Notes under the pieces: model-generated
What the model saw: the letters and a program-made list of their open reading frames with translations, nothing else
What the model was told of the DNA's origin: nothing
Databases searched by the model: none
Made by a program: the position numbers and the translations under genes
Source: an uncultured bacterium
GTDB lineage: Bacteria; Verrucomicrobiota; Lentisphaeria; Victivallales; UBA1829
DNA length: 64,000 bases
Direction of reading: 5' to 3'
Assembly (NCBI GenBank): GCA_902774245.1
Contig: CACYHQ010000004.1
Location: 186,001 to 250,000, forward strand
Part shown: positions 1-9,705 of the stretch, piece after piece
Layout of the letters: each line of letters begins with the position of its first letter
How positions within the stretch are numbered: position 1 is the first letter of the stretch

Positions 1-1600
<1,600 letters not shown>

Positions 1601-1649
1601 TTATGGTTGATGAAGTAGTTGAGGTGAATCCGAATAATATCCTACCTGA

Positions 1650-1677
1650 AACATAGCAGTGTTTCCGGAAAAATCAA
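1650..1677 (-). promoter_or_regulatory. sigma-70-type promoter of the GH2 gene
   Basis: On the minus strand TTGATT (1677-1672) is followed after 16 bases by TATGTT (1655-1650), with TGC just before the -10. Transcription would start near 1643, about 60 bases before the ATG. Seen by eye only. Confidence 0.55.
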
Positions 1678-1739
1678 TCCGGTTTTCCCCCTTTTTTCGC
1701 TTTTTTCGGCACGAATCCGCGCTTCCCGCGTGAAAACAC

Positions 1740-1762
1740 GTTCCTTAACCATAAAAAGGAAC
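1740..1762. repeat. 7-bp inverted repeat after tcdA
   Basis: GTTCCTT and AAGGAAC flank a 9-base loop just past the tcdA stop. It may end or stabilise the tcdA transcript, but no clear T-run follows the stem on the minus strand, so it is not called a terminator. Confidence 0.35.
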
Positions 1763-1773
1763 AAAAAACAGGA

Positions 1774-2499
1774 TTACCGGCTCAGGATCCGGTACACCGC
1801 CGCCGCGCACTGCACGGCGAACGCCGCCGGCATGAACGACACCGTCCCGATCAGCGGATGTCCCGCCTCGTCGAGCTTAGGTTTGCGCGGCGTTTCCGTG
1901 GAATACACCGCCGTCACGCCGTGCTCGAATCCGAGGTCGCGAAGCCCTTTCCTGACGAGTTTCGCGAGCGGACACACTCGTGTCTCCGCGATGTCGCCGC
2001 AGCGGATCGCGCCGGGATCGGTACGAAGTCCCGCCCCCATGGCGCTGACCACGGGGATGCCGCGCCGGACACACTCCGCGAGAAGCGCAATCTTCGAGGG
2101 AACGGAGTCGATGGCGTCCAGCACGCAGGTATAATGTCCGGTATTGAGCACGCTGGGCATGTCTTCCGGCGTGAGGAAACGTTCCATCACAGTCAGTTTG
2201 AGCTTGGGATTGATGTCCATAAGACGGTCTGCCATGACGATGGCCTTCGACTGGCCGAGCGTACTCGTGAGCGCGGGGATCTGACGGTTGATGTTGGTCG
2301 GCTCCACCACGTCGCCGTCCACGATCGTCATCGCGCCGACGCCCAGCCGGGAGACGAGTTCCGTGGCGAGTCCCCCTACCCCGCCAAGGCCGACGCAGAG
2401 CACCTGTGAACGCAGTATTGTTTCGACGGTCGAAGCGTCTTCGAGCGCGAGCATGCGCCCAAGCCATTCCGGGGCGGGATCAAGTTCAGACGGGGTCAT
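1774..2499 (-). CDS. tcdA: tRNA threonylcarbamoyladenosine dehydratase (ThiF/E1-like)
   Basis: TcdA uses ATP to cyclise t6A37 to ct6A in tRNAs that read ANN codons. The 241-residue protein is a ThiF/MoeB-type adenylating domain, with the nucleotide-binding GLGGVGG at residues 37-43, the following acidic loop DGDVVEPTNINRQ, and the central CVLDAIDSVPSK segment typical of TcdA (usual length about 250-270). Its start overlaps the end of tatD by 14 bases, so it is the last gene of the operon coming from 6632. A threonylcarbamoyl-AMP synthase, which makes the t6A precursor, lies at 36940-37545. Other E1-like proteins (ThiF, HesA) are possible, but the length and motifs fit TcdA best. Confidence 0.85.
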   Translation of the reverse strand: MTPSELDPAPEWLGRMLALEDASTVETILRSQVLCVGLGGVGGLATELVSRLGVGAMTIVDGDVVEPTNINRQIPALTSTLGQSKAIVMADRLMDINPKLKLTVMERFLTPEDMPSVLNTGHYTCVLDAIDSVPSKIALLAECVRRGIPVVSAMGAGLRTDPGAIRCGDIAETRVCPLAKLVRKGLRDLGFEHGVTAVYSTETPRKPKLDEAGHPLIGTVSFMPAAFAVQCAAAVYRILSR

Positions 2500-3163
2500 G
2501 GCGGAATATCCTTTTGAAGTTGGCGCTTACGGTTTCGGCGAGCTCGGACGGCGAAAGCAGATGCATGGCGGCGGCCTCGGCAAAGATCTGCTCAAAAAGC
2601 TCCGGAGATTCGTCCGTCTCGATCAGGATACGGTCGAGCGGAATCTCCGCGAAATACTCCATGTTTCCGGCATCGCGGAGCAGGCCCGCGCCGAACGACA
2701 GCACACAGCCCGCGTCCAGCAGATCGAACGCCTTGCGTTTCGTCCCGCGGAATCCGTGGATCACCCAGGCTGGCGCATCGTCGGGCAACGACGATTTGAG
2801 GCGGAGGAGTTCGGGGAAGCATCGCACGCAGTGGATCATCAGCGGCTTGCCGCGCCGGACGGATTCCGCGATCTGCGCCTCAAAGACTTTCATCTGAAGC
2901 GGCAGAGCGGCGTCCGAAGTGCGATCCAGGCCGCATTCGCCGATGGCCAGACAACGGGGAGAATCGAACAGCGGAGCAAACGCGTCAAGCTCATATTTTC
3001 CGGCGTCCCACGGATGGATCCCGGCGGAGAAAAAGCAGTTTTCAGGTACGGGAGACAAGGGCTCGCCGATGTTCCACAGGCGGAACACTCCGTCGTTTTC
3101 AGCGGGAACGCCGTGCGCGTGCGCGTCCGGCGTCTTCGGGCCGTTCAACGGAACCGGACTCAT
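2486..3163 (-). CDS. tatD: TatD-family metal-dependent hydrolase
   Basis: This is a TIM-barrel phosphoesterase of the TatD family, usually a metal-dependent DNase with 3'-exonuclease activity. Metal ligands are visible in order: DAHAHG (His15, His17), GIHPWD, the bridging Glu in GECGLDR, IHCVR, and the late ETDES. At 225 residues it is shorter than E. coli TatD (about 260). The start overlaps the stop of the upstream methyltransferase in ATGA (3160-3163) and its end overlaps tcdA, which implies translational coupling. The substrate cannot be read from sequence. Confidence 0.8.
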   Translation of the reverse strand: MSPVPLNGPKTPDAHAHGVPAENDGVFRLWNIGEPLSPVPENCFFSAGIHPWDAGKYELDAFAPLFDSPRCLAIGECGLDRTSDAALPLQMKVFEAQIAESVRRGKPLMIHCVRCFPELLRLKSSLPDDAPAWVIHGFRGTKRKAFDLLDAGCVLSFGAGLLRDAGNMEYFAEIPLDRILIETDESPELFEQIFAEAAAMHLLSPSELAETVSANFKRIFRHDPV

Positions 3164-4428
3164 TTGTCACCGTTGCGGACAAAGAGCGCGGTGAAGGAGC
3201 AATCGCAGTCGGCGTGACAGGGCAGAGTCGTGAGCGTGCCGTCGGTCCTTGAGCCGTCATGCGGGTTCTTGAACGGTTTGAGCTTGAAATCCGGGCGGGC
3301 CTGAAGGAAACGCTTCACCACGCCCATGTTCTCTGCATCAAAGACGGAGCACGTGGCGTAAATGAGCTTGCCGCCGGGCTTGACCGTGTTCGCCGCCTTG
3401 TCCAGGATTGAGAACTGCGTCTTTGCAAGCTTCGGCAGTTCCTCCAGCTTGAACACCCACCGCATTTCGGGGTTGCGGCGCCAGCGTCCCGAGGCGGAAC
3501 ACGGCGCATCGACCAGCACGCCGTCGTATTCGCCGAGCGCACCGCCGAGCGGGGTCGTGATGATGATGTTCTTGAATTTCGCCGCGAGCATGCGTTTTTT
3601 CAGCTGAGCGAGCACGTCCTGACGGATATCCGAGGCGTAAATCTGAACCTTTTTGCCGCCGATGGCAGCAAGTTGAAGCGTCTTGCCGCCCGCGCCGCAG
3701 CAGCAGTCCCACCATTTTTCCTTCGGCAGGGGATCGGCGGGCCACACGATGCACTGGGACGAATAATCCTGCACCTCGAAATTGCCGAACAGATTTTTCA
3801 CTTGGTCCGGATGCGCGTGCGGCGTTTTCACGCGCACGGCGTCCACGAGGACCTCGGAGCCTCGTTCCGCCTGAATATTCTGGGCAGCAAGACGACGGAT
3901 GAGCTCGGTCGCCGTGATGTTCTGCGCCCTGAGCCACAGCGGGGAATGGGATGTGAGGCCATCAAGCCATGCCTGACGGCTTGCTTCCGGCACCTCGTCG
4001 GGCATCCACTCGGGAACCAGGTCGTACACGTCCAGATCAAGGTCGGTATTCGTGACCGTGCGAAGACGTTCGAAGGGGTCCTTCATCGCGGCCAGCGCGT
4101 CCGGCGCGACGTCGCACCAGAACGGGAACACAGGGCAGGACGGATCATCGGCGGCAAGCGCCGCAGAGAGCGCGGGTCCGGGGATGTTCTCCCGGTCGAT
4201 GTCGAAGAGTTTTTCGAGGCAGCCTTTCCAGCGGAAAAATGCGAAAACGCTGCTCGTGATGGCGTGCCTGTCGCGCGAGCCGTATTTGTGGTTGGCGCGG
4301 AAGAATTCCGCCAGGAACTTGTCCGCGGGCAGGCCTTTGTCCTCAAGGTCCTGCCAGACGAGACGGATCACGTCCAGACACGCCGTCGCCAGCGTCTTCA
4401 GTTTATTTCCGGCCAATCCTTCGAGCAT
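3160..4428 (-). CDS. RsmB/NOP-family RNA (cytosine-5) methyltransferase
   Basis: This SAM-dependent enzyme methylates C5 of a cytosine in rRNA or tRNA. The 422-residue protein has an N-terminal helical region with FFRANHKYGSRDR, typical of the family, and a C-terminal Rossmann methyltransferase with motif I (WWDCCCGAGGKTLQLAA). The catalytic segments are DAPCSASGRWRRNPEMRW and YATCSVF; the two Cys are the family's release and nucleophile residues. The gene starts 20 bases after ispF and ends in an ATGA overlap with tatD. RsmB (16S C967) is the nearest name, but RsmF or tRNA-specific relatives are possible, so no symbol is assigned. Confidence 0.85.
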   Translation of the reverse strand: MLEGLAGNKLKTLATACLDVIRLVWQDLEDKGLPADKFLAEFFRANHKYGSRDRHAITSSVFAFFRWKGCLEKLFDIDRENIPGPALSAALAADDPSCPVFPFWCDVAPDALAAMKDPFERLRTVTNTDLDLDVYDLVPEWMPDEVPEASRQAWLDGLTSHSPLWLRAQNITATELIRRLAAQNIQAERGSEVLVDAVRVKTPHAHPDQVKNLFGNFEVQDYSSQCIVWPADPLPKEKWWDCCCGAGGKTLQLAAIGGKKVQIYASDIRQDVLAQLKKRMLAAKFKNIIITTPLGGALGEYDGVLVDAPCSASGRWRRNPEMRWVFKLEELPKLAKTQFSILDKAANTVKPGGKLIYATCSVFDAENMGVVKRFLQARPDFKLKPFKNPHDGSRTDGTLTTLPCHADCDCSFTALFVRNGDK

Positions 4429-4448
4429 AACGGTGGCCCTTTCTTATT

Positions 4449-4940
4449 TCAGCTTTCTTCCTTCGGGAAGAGGATCACCGCGGCGTGCGCTTCGATCGCC
4501 TGGCAATGTCCAACGGAATCCAGTCCCTCGGCGGTTTTCGCCTTGATGGAGACATGGTCGGCGCCGATGCCGAGGACCGCGGCGAGAGCTTCGCGCATCT
4601 TCGGGACATACGGAGCGAGTTTCGGTTTCTGCGCGATGATCGTGATGTCGGTGTTGCCGATCCGCCACCCCTGGAATTCAGGCAGGGCAAGCGTTTTCCT
4701 GAGCAGCGATTCGCCGGAAGCACCGAGGTACTGCGGATCGTCGTCCGGGAAATGCTGCCCGATGTCGCCGAGCGCGAGCGCACCGAACAGAGCGTCGATC
4801 AGGGCGTGGACCGGAGCGTCGGCGTCGCTGTGGCCGTCGAGCCCGGTCTCGTTCGGGATATGGCAGGTGCAAAGCATCAAATCGCGTTCCGGCGCCATAC
4901 GGTGAACGTCGTAGCCGATTCCGATTCGCATGTCTTTCAT
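4449..4940 (-). CDS. ispF: 2-C-methyl-D-erythritol 2,4-cyclodiphosphate synthase
   Basis: IspF catalyses the fifth step of the MEP isoprenoid pathway, converting CDP-ME 2-phosphate to MEcPP with loss of CMP. The 163-residue protein has the usual length. It shows the zinc ligands GYDVH (Asp and His near residues 9-11) and the signature DGHSDADAPVHALIDAL with the third ligand His. C-terminal SIKAKTAEGLD lines the CDP pocket. The ATG at 4940 has a GGAG upstream; an internal Met three codons later is an alternative. It sits between the chaperone gene and the methyltransferase in one operon. No other MEP gene is in the window. Confidence 0.95.
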   Translation of the reverse strand: MKDMRIGIGYDVHRMAPERDLMLCTCHIPNETGLDGHSDADAPVHALIDALFGALALGDIGQHFPDDDPQYLGASGESLLRKTLALPEFQGWRIGNTDITIIAQKPKLAPYVPKMREALAAVLGIGADHVSIKAKTAEGLDSVGHCQAIEAHAAVILFPKEES

Positions 4941-4982
4941 GGGATCCGTGTCTCCTTTGCTTCCGCGGAAAACGAAGTTAGA

Positions 4983-6632
4983 TTATTCCTGGCCCCTGCG
5001 GTTGACGACCGTAGCCGATTCGATGACCCAGCCCTGAAGGCCGCGGCTCACGACTTCCTGCTTGCGGTATTTCAGCTCGCGGGTGAGCGTCTCTTTCTTT
5101 TCCGCGATCTCCTCCGCCGTGGCGGGCGTATGCGCGGTCACGAAGACGAATGCGGGATCGCCGAACGACTTGTCCGGGGAGGAAAGCTTGCCGACATCGG
5201 TGGTGAGGATCTCGTTCGTGCAAGGCAGATAGGGATTGCCTTCGATCTCGAAACGGGTCCGGGTGACTTCGGCATGCCAGGTACCCTTCAGGGATTTCAC
5301 GAGTTCTTCCATTCCGGCGGCGTCCTTCTGTTCCGGCGCCTTCAGCGCGAGCTGGGAGGCCGCCTCGTCCGCCAGAGCGTATTCACGCTGGGAGAGGAGG
5401 CGCTTCTGCGCGACATCCTTCACGTCGTCGAACGGCTGGACCACGGCCGGACGGCGGGCGGTCATCAGGAACATGGACACGCCGTGTTCGCCGATCTGGA
5501 GGTTGGTGTAGGAACCGACGTTCTTCAGCTCCGTGACGGCGCGGATGAGGTTGCTGTCGATATGGAGCTCTTCATTGGCCGCTGTCTGGGCGGTGAGGTT
5601 CTTGACCTCGGAGATCTTCAGGCCGGCCTTCTCCGCCTCTTCGCGGAAGAGCTTCTGCGGATCGGCCTGGAAGGCTTCCTTGTCCGCGCGGATCGCCTCG
5701 CGGAACGACTTGTTGAACGCACGTCCGGCCTCTTCCGCCGCATCGCGTTCGACCACAGTCTCAAGCTCCTTGCGGATGTCGTCCTTCACATCGTCGAACG
5801 CCTGTTCCGTGCCGTCCGCCTTGGTGAAAAGGGCTTTGTTGGCCTCGTAGTAATCCTTGATCTGGTCGTCCGTGAGCTCGTTTTTCTTCACCGTGTAGGC
5901 GACGAACGCGAGCAGGCCGTCGGATTCCGGTTCGCTCAGGAAGAGGTTCGGATTGGCCGCGTAGAAATCCTTGATTTCGGCGTCTTCGAGCTTCACCTGG
6001 TCCTCGAACGCCTCGTGATCGAACGTGACCATGTGGTACGTGATCTTCTGAAGCAGATTTTCGATTCCCGTCTTTGCCTCTTCGTCCGTTACGATCACGT
6101 TGGAGGACGTCAGCATCGGGACCTTCTGCATGCGAATCATCGTGCGGACCGCCTCTTCGAGGTCGGCGAAACCGAGTCCGGAGGGAGCGAGGCATTCATT
6201 TTTATATTTAAGGTAGCGTTCCTGAGAGAACTTGCCGTCCTCGTTCATGAACGCAGGCAGGCTCTGGATCAGATCGGCGACTTCCTTGTCGCTCGCCTGG
6301 ATATTCAGGACATCGGCGGCCTTGATCAGGAGCGCGGCCTGGAACGAGGCATCCTCATCCGGAGACGAAACACGGTGCGGAGCAGAACCATAGGAGGCGG
6401 CACGGACCATCGAAACGACCTGGCGCGCGTTGCTCACGTCGCCGTAGGTGACCTTCTGTCCGAGCACGGCCCCGTACTGGGAGTTCATGCCGATGTTCCC
6501 GCCGAACAGCAGGGATCCGTCCACGCCCGGCGTGAAGAACCACACGAACGAGACGATGATGACCGCGGTAAAAATGGCAAAAGTGACTTTTCCGTGCTTC
6601 ACCAGCACGTTGTTCATTTTCTGAATGATCAT
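4983..6632 (-). CDS. PpiD/SurA-like membrane-anchored periplasmic chaperone, no visible PPIase domain
   Basis: The 549-residue protein has a short cytoplasmic start, one N-terminal membrane anchor (about residues 15-35, with FAIFTAVIIVSFVWFF) and a long periplasmic part. Residues about 60-240 resemble the SurA_N/PpiD chaperone fold, with QAALLIKAADVLNIQASDK and NLLQKITYHMVTF. Segments rich in Lys and Glu follow, with the C-terminal tail seen in PpiD proteins. No parvulin signature (an ASHILL-like strand or a GGDLGW-like loop) is seen, so proline isomerase activity is doubtful. The likely role is helping outer membrane or periplasmic proteins fold at the Sec exit. It is first in the ispF-tcdA operon and has its own promoter at 6688-6715. 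Confidence 0.6.
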   Translation of the reverse strand: MIIQKMNNVLVKHGKVTFAIFTAVIIVSFVWFFTPGVDGSLLFGGNIGMNSQYGAVLGQKVTYGDVSNARQVVSMVRAASYGSAPHRVSSPDEDASFQAALLIKAADVLNIQASDKEVADLIQSLPAFMNEDGKFSQERYLKYKNECLAPSGLGFADLEEAVRTMIRMQKVPMLTSSNVIVTDEEAKTGIENLLQKITYHMVTFDHEAFEDQVKLEDAEIKDFYAANPNLFLSEPESDGLLAFVAYTVKKNELTDDQIKDYYEANKALFTKADGTEQAFDDVKDDIRKELETVVERDAAEEAGRAFNKSFREAIRADKEAFQADPQKLFREEAEKAGLKISEVKNLTAQTAANEELHIDSNLIRAVTELKNVGSYTNLQIGEHGVSMFLMTARRPAVVQPFDDVKDVAQKRLLSQREYALADEAASQLALKAPEQKDAAGMEELVKSLKGTWHAEVTRTRFEIEGNPYLPCTNEILTTDVGKLSSPDKSFGDPAFVFVTAHTPATAEEIAEKKETLTRELKYRKQEVVSRGLQGWVIESATVVNRRGQE

Positions 6633-6687
6633 GGGTTGCGTGACCTCTATTGGTGCGGAATTGTTTCAGATGAAAATACAAAACATT

Positions 6688-6715
6688 AATTTAATGCCAA
6701 AAAGCGAAAAGTCAA
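6688..6715 (-). promoter_or_regulatory. promoter of the PpiD-like operon
   Basis: Minus strand TTGACT (6715-6710), a 16-base spacer, then TAAATT (6693-6688). AGAGG precedes the ATG at 6632. The 300 bases between 6633 and 6932 hold this promoter and the divergent ankyrin-gene promoter; I see no gene there. Confidence 0.5.
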
Positions 6716-6864
6716 GGTCACACCTCGCAAAAGTCGGGGAAATATTCGCGGAACCGTCATCCGGAGTTGTACCAGCGTTCCGCGCATCACGCCCAGTCGG
6801 CTCTCGTCTGCCGCAAAATGCAGAAGATTTTTCCCTTGAAACAATAGAAGTTTCCGATTTGCGC

Positions 6865-6892
6865 TTGATTTTTTTCTATACGGATGTATAAT
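6865..6892 (+). promoter_or_regulatory. promoter of the ankyrin gene
   Basis: TTGATT (6865-6870), 16 bases, and a perfect TATAAT (6887-6892). The start would fall near 6899, about 34 bases before the ATG. This is one of the clearest promoters in the window. Confidence 0.65.
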
Positions 6893-6932
6893 ATATTATG
6901 ACTTTTCCCGAAATCACACTGGAGTGTTGAAT

Positions 6933-8291
6933 ATGCTTAAAGCTTTCTTTTCGGTCTGTATTCTGTTCACTGCGTCCATTCTTTTCGCGGGCGCGCCGCA
7001 GCCATCTCTGCAGGACAAATTCGACAGCCTCGCAAAACATCAAACCTTCGGCGAACCGGAAATGATGGAGCTTCGCGCCGTCATGGCAGCGGAAAAGGAA
7101 TCCGGGGAGAAAGTTGACTGCACGTTCTGCCCGGATGCCTTCACATGGTATCTTGCCACGAACGGTTTCTTCGACGAGGCGATCTGGCTTTTCGACCACA
7201 ATGCCGACTACGGCATCAAACACTCGGACGGCATGACGCTCCTGCATGCAGTTTGTCGCGACGGGAAGCAGAAATTTGCCGAGGAACTCATCAAGCGCGG
7301 CGCGGAAGTCAACCTCCCTGACAACGAAGGACGCACCGCCATCCATTACGCCGCCATGAGCGGAAACAAAGATCTTCTGGAATCTCTGCTCCACCTCGGC
7401 AGCGACCCGAACAAGCTCACGAAAAAGAAAGAGACTCCGCTCCATTTCGCGGCAAAGTATTCCGGCGTGGAAGAGGTCAAATTCCTCGTCGAACACGGCG
7501 CCAGCATCAAAGCCATCAACTGGGCGCTCGTCGAAAGCCTCAAAGACCAGCGCCGCCGTCAGGACAAGCTCTATTTCGAAACCGATGAAGAACATATCAT
7601 CGGGCTGAAAAAAACTCTCGGGCTGAAAACTCCGGAGTTTTTTCAGGAAGACGAAGAGGACGAAGACGAAGACGACGGCGGCGAACGTTATGCGGATGCC
7701 GTCAGCGGCCCTAAATCTTCAGGTTCAAAAAAGGGTGTCAAGGTCCTCGAAGACCTTGAACATATTCCGCTTGAGCTCCTCCCCAGAGACGTCAGCGACG
7801 CGGCCAATACGGACGGCATGACGGCGCTTCATTTCGCGGCGCAGAACGGCGACATCGCCATTGTTCAGTTCCTGATCGAACATGGTGCGGACATCAAGGC
7901 GCAGGATATTGTTTTCAGCCGAACCGCGCTCCATTTCGCCGCGGGAAACGGCAATCTCGACACCGTCAAGTATCTTGCGGAACACGGCGCTGATATCCAG
8001 GACAAAGACGACTACGGCGCCACCGCGCTCCATTATGCGGCAAAACACAACAAACTGGATGTTGTCAAATACCTGGTCAGCAAAAAGATGGACTACACGG
8101 CCAAGGACGTGCGCGGCTGGAGCGCCATGCACTATGCGGCTGATGGCGGCAGCATCGACGTGATCAAGTACCTCCTTGCGAAGGGACTTAACATCAATGA
8201 ACTGAACAATGCCAGACGCACTCCTCTGTTTTTCGCCAGAGGAAACCGCGAGCTCCGCAGGTTCATGATCGAAAACGGCGCGAAACAATAA
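6933..8291 (+). CDS. exported ankyrin-repeat protein
   Basis: The 452-residue protein starts with a signal peptide (MLKAFFSVCILFTASILFAG) and then carries two blocks of ankyrin repeats. The first is at about residues 100-190 (GMTLLHAVCR, GRTAIHYAAMSG, ETPLHFAAKYS) and the second at about 290-440 (GMTALHFAAQNG, RTALHFAAGNG, ATALHYAAKHN, WSAMHYAADGG). An acidic stretch of Glu/Asp separates them near residue 235. Ankyrin stacks bind other proteins; the partner is unknown. I chose ATG 6933 because GGAG at 6920-6923 is correctly spaced for it; the in-frame GTG at 6924 is too close. It is a single-gene unit with its own promoter and a hairpin terminator. Confidence 0.8.
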   Translation: MLKAFFSVCILFTASILFAGAPQPSLQDKFDSLAKHQTFGEPEMMELRAVMAAEKESGEKVDCTFCPDAFTWYLATNGFFDEAIWLFDHNADYGIKHSDGMTLLHAVCRDGKQKFAEELIKRGAEVNLPDNEGRTAIHYAAMSGNKDLLESLLHLGSDPNKLTKKKETPLHFAAKYSGVEEVKFLVEHGASIKAINWALVESLKDQRRRQDKLYFETDEEHIIGLKKTLGLKTPEFFQEDEEDEDEDDGGERYADAVSGPKSSGSKKGVKVLEDLEHIPLELLPRDVSDAANTDGMTALHFAAQNGDIAIVQFLIEHGADIKAQDIVFSRTALHFAAGNGNLDTVKYLAEHGADIQDKDDYGATALHYAAKHNKLDVVKYLVSKKMDYTAKDVRGWSAMHYAADGGSIDVIKYLLAKGLNINELNNARRTPLFFARGNRELRRFMIENGAKQ

Positions 8292-8302
8292 CCGAAACAA
8301 CG

Positions 8303-8366
8303 TCGTCCGCGCTTAGCACATCGTTCTGACACAGATACATATCTGTCGCGGACGATTTGGTTTTTC
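8303..8366 (+). terminator. branched hairpin terminator after the ankyrin gene
   Basis: CGTCCGCG (8304-8311) pairs with CGCGGACG (8347-8354), and the enclosed loop forms a second hairpin, ACAGAT/ATCTGT. The T-rich TTTGGTTTTT follows. It is placed 12 bases after the stop codon. Confidence 0.6.
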
Positions 8367-8445
8367 GTTTCCGTATCTCCTGTTCGTCTCATCCTTACCC
8401 CCGGACATGTTTTGTCTTTTTTTGGATAAAAAAACAGTCCGGGAC

Positions 8446-8474
8446 TTGCGAAAAAAGCCATTCCGTGATACAGT
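8446..8474 (+). promoter_or_regulatory. extended -10 promoter of the rdgC-like operon
   Basis: TTGCGA (8446-8451), 17 bases, TACAGT (8469-8474) with TGA before the -10. The start site is expected near 8481, giving a leader of about 68 bases. Confidence 0.5.
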
Positions 8475-8498
8475 AAATGAATTGTTTTTTCACCTGTC

Positions 8499-8520
8499 GG
8501 CGGGACGTCCTCATCCCGCC
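8499..8520 (+). repeat. 7-bp hairpin in the leader of the rdgC-like gene
   Basis: GGCGGGA and TCCCGCC flank an 8-base loop, about 20 bases after the predicted transcription start and 28 bases before the ATG. No T-run follows, so it is more likely a leader structure or protein site than a terminator. Confidence 0.4.
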
Positions 8521-8548
8521 TGATCATACATCCTGAAAGGATTTTATC

Positions 8549-9685
8549 ATGTCTTTTGAAACCGGAAGCATCTCCCTCATGATCTGCCCGCTCCGCAACC
8601 CGATGCCGGAGAATTATCTGGAACTCTTCGCGAAGCATTCCGCCGGAAAGCTCGACGACGTGAAGGACGAGCCCGTCCTCGGCTGGGTCAGCGGACGCCA
8701 TCTGCTCGAAAGCAAAATCGACGACACCACCTCCATGTGCGGCGGATTCCCGTACCTGAACCTCCGCAAGACCGAACGCAAGGTCCCCTCCCAGTTGCTG
8801 AACGCCGTCTGCCGACGCGACGAGCTCGCATACATGCAGGCGAACGACTGCCTCTTCGTCCCGCGCAAGGAAAAGAAGATGATCAAGGAGGCCGCGATCG
8901 AATCCCTGATGCCGAAGATGGTCCCCACGATCTCCGCCACGCCGTTCGTGGTCGACACCGCCGCGAACGTGCTTTATTTCGGCGCGGCCTCCCTCGCGAA
9001 GTTCGACGTCTTCGTGCAGGAGTTCACCCGCGCGCTCGGTTTGGACGTCGAGCCCGTGCCGATCTCCGTCGACGAGCTCATGGTGACGCTCCTGAAGAAG
9101 AACGAGACCGACCTGCCCCCGCTCACGCTCACCAATCTCGCTTCCGGCATGGACGAACCCCAGCCCGGACGCGATTTCCTGACCTGGCTCTGGTACGAGG
9201 CGGAAGTGAACGGCGGCCGCTGCTCCGTCGGCGACCTCGGCACGTTCGTGCTGGCGATCGAAGGCCCGCTCACCCTCGCGTATTCCCCGGGCAAGACCAA
9301 GGATCCCGATCTCGCCGGTTCCGGCGAAAGCGTCGTCAAGCGCGGCAATCCTCTGGCCTCCGGCGAGGCGAAGGCCGCTCTTTCCAGCGGCAAGAAGCTC
9401 CGCAAGGCGCGCGTCTCCTTTGCCCGCGAAGGCGGCGACGCCGAGGTCGACAAGTGGTCGTTCACGTTCGACGCCGACGCGTTCACGTTCGGCTCAGTGA
9501 AGCTCCCGACCGGCGAGGAGATGGAACGCGAATCCGCCTTCGAGGAACGCGTCTCCAATCTGAACATCCTCCACACCGTCTTCAACGCCTACTTCAAGAA
9601 ATTCGCCGCGGCCGTCATGAACGGCAAGAACATCGCCACCGAAAAGGCGATGCGCCAGTGGGTCGCCGACCGCGAATCCCTCTGA
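8549..9685 (+). CDS. RdgC-like recombination-associated protein
   Basis: In proteobacteria RdgC forms a ring-shaped dimer on DNA and restrains RecA. This 378-residue protein shows the family's landmarks: GWVSGRHLL near the N terminus, then RKEKKMIKEAAIESLMPKM. VVDTAANVLYFGAASLAKFD and an acidic C-terminal half follow. It is longer than E. coli RdgC (303), with an extra Lys/Ala-rich segment near residues 265-295. An AAAGGA ribosome site precedes the ATG. It heads a plus-strand cluster with the kinase-DUF302 fusion 20 bases downstream. The assignment rests on pattern likeness only and could be a distant relative with another DNA role. Confidence 0.55.
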   Translation: MSFETGSISLMICPLRNPMPENYLELFAKHSAGKLDDVKDEPVLGWVSGRHLLESKIDDTTSMCGGFPYLNLRKTERKVPSQLLNAVCRRDELAYMQANDCLFVPRKEKKMIKEAAIESLMPKMVPTISATPFVVDTAANVLYFGAASLAKFDVFVQEFTRALGLDVEPVPISVDELMVTLLKKNETDLPPLTLTNLASGMDEPQPGRDFLTWLWYEAEVNGGRCSVGDLGTFVLAIEGPLTLAYSPGKTKDPDLAGSGESVVKRGNPLASGEAKAALSSGKKLRKARVSFAREGGDAEVDKWSFTFDADAFTFGSVKLPTGEEMERESAFEERVSNLNILHTVFNAYFKKFAAAVMNGKNIATEKAMRQWVADRESL

Positions 9686-9705
9686 CCTCATAATTAGGTG
9701 TTTCA

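Noticed and set aside
1740..1762. Terminator of tcdA
   Set aside because: The 7-bp stem has no T-run on the correct side; kept only as an inverted repeat.
4485..6689. A 734-codon open frame on the plus strand opposite ispF and the PpiD-like gene
   Set aside because: It is antisense to two well-supported genes and has no domain, ribosome site or promoter; GC-rich codon use keeps such shadow frames open.
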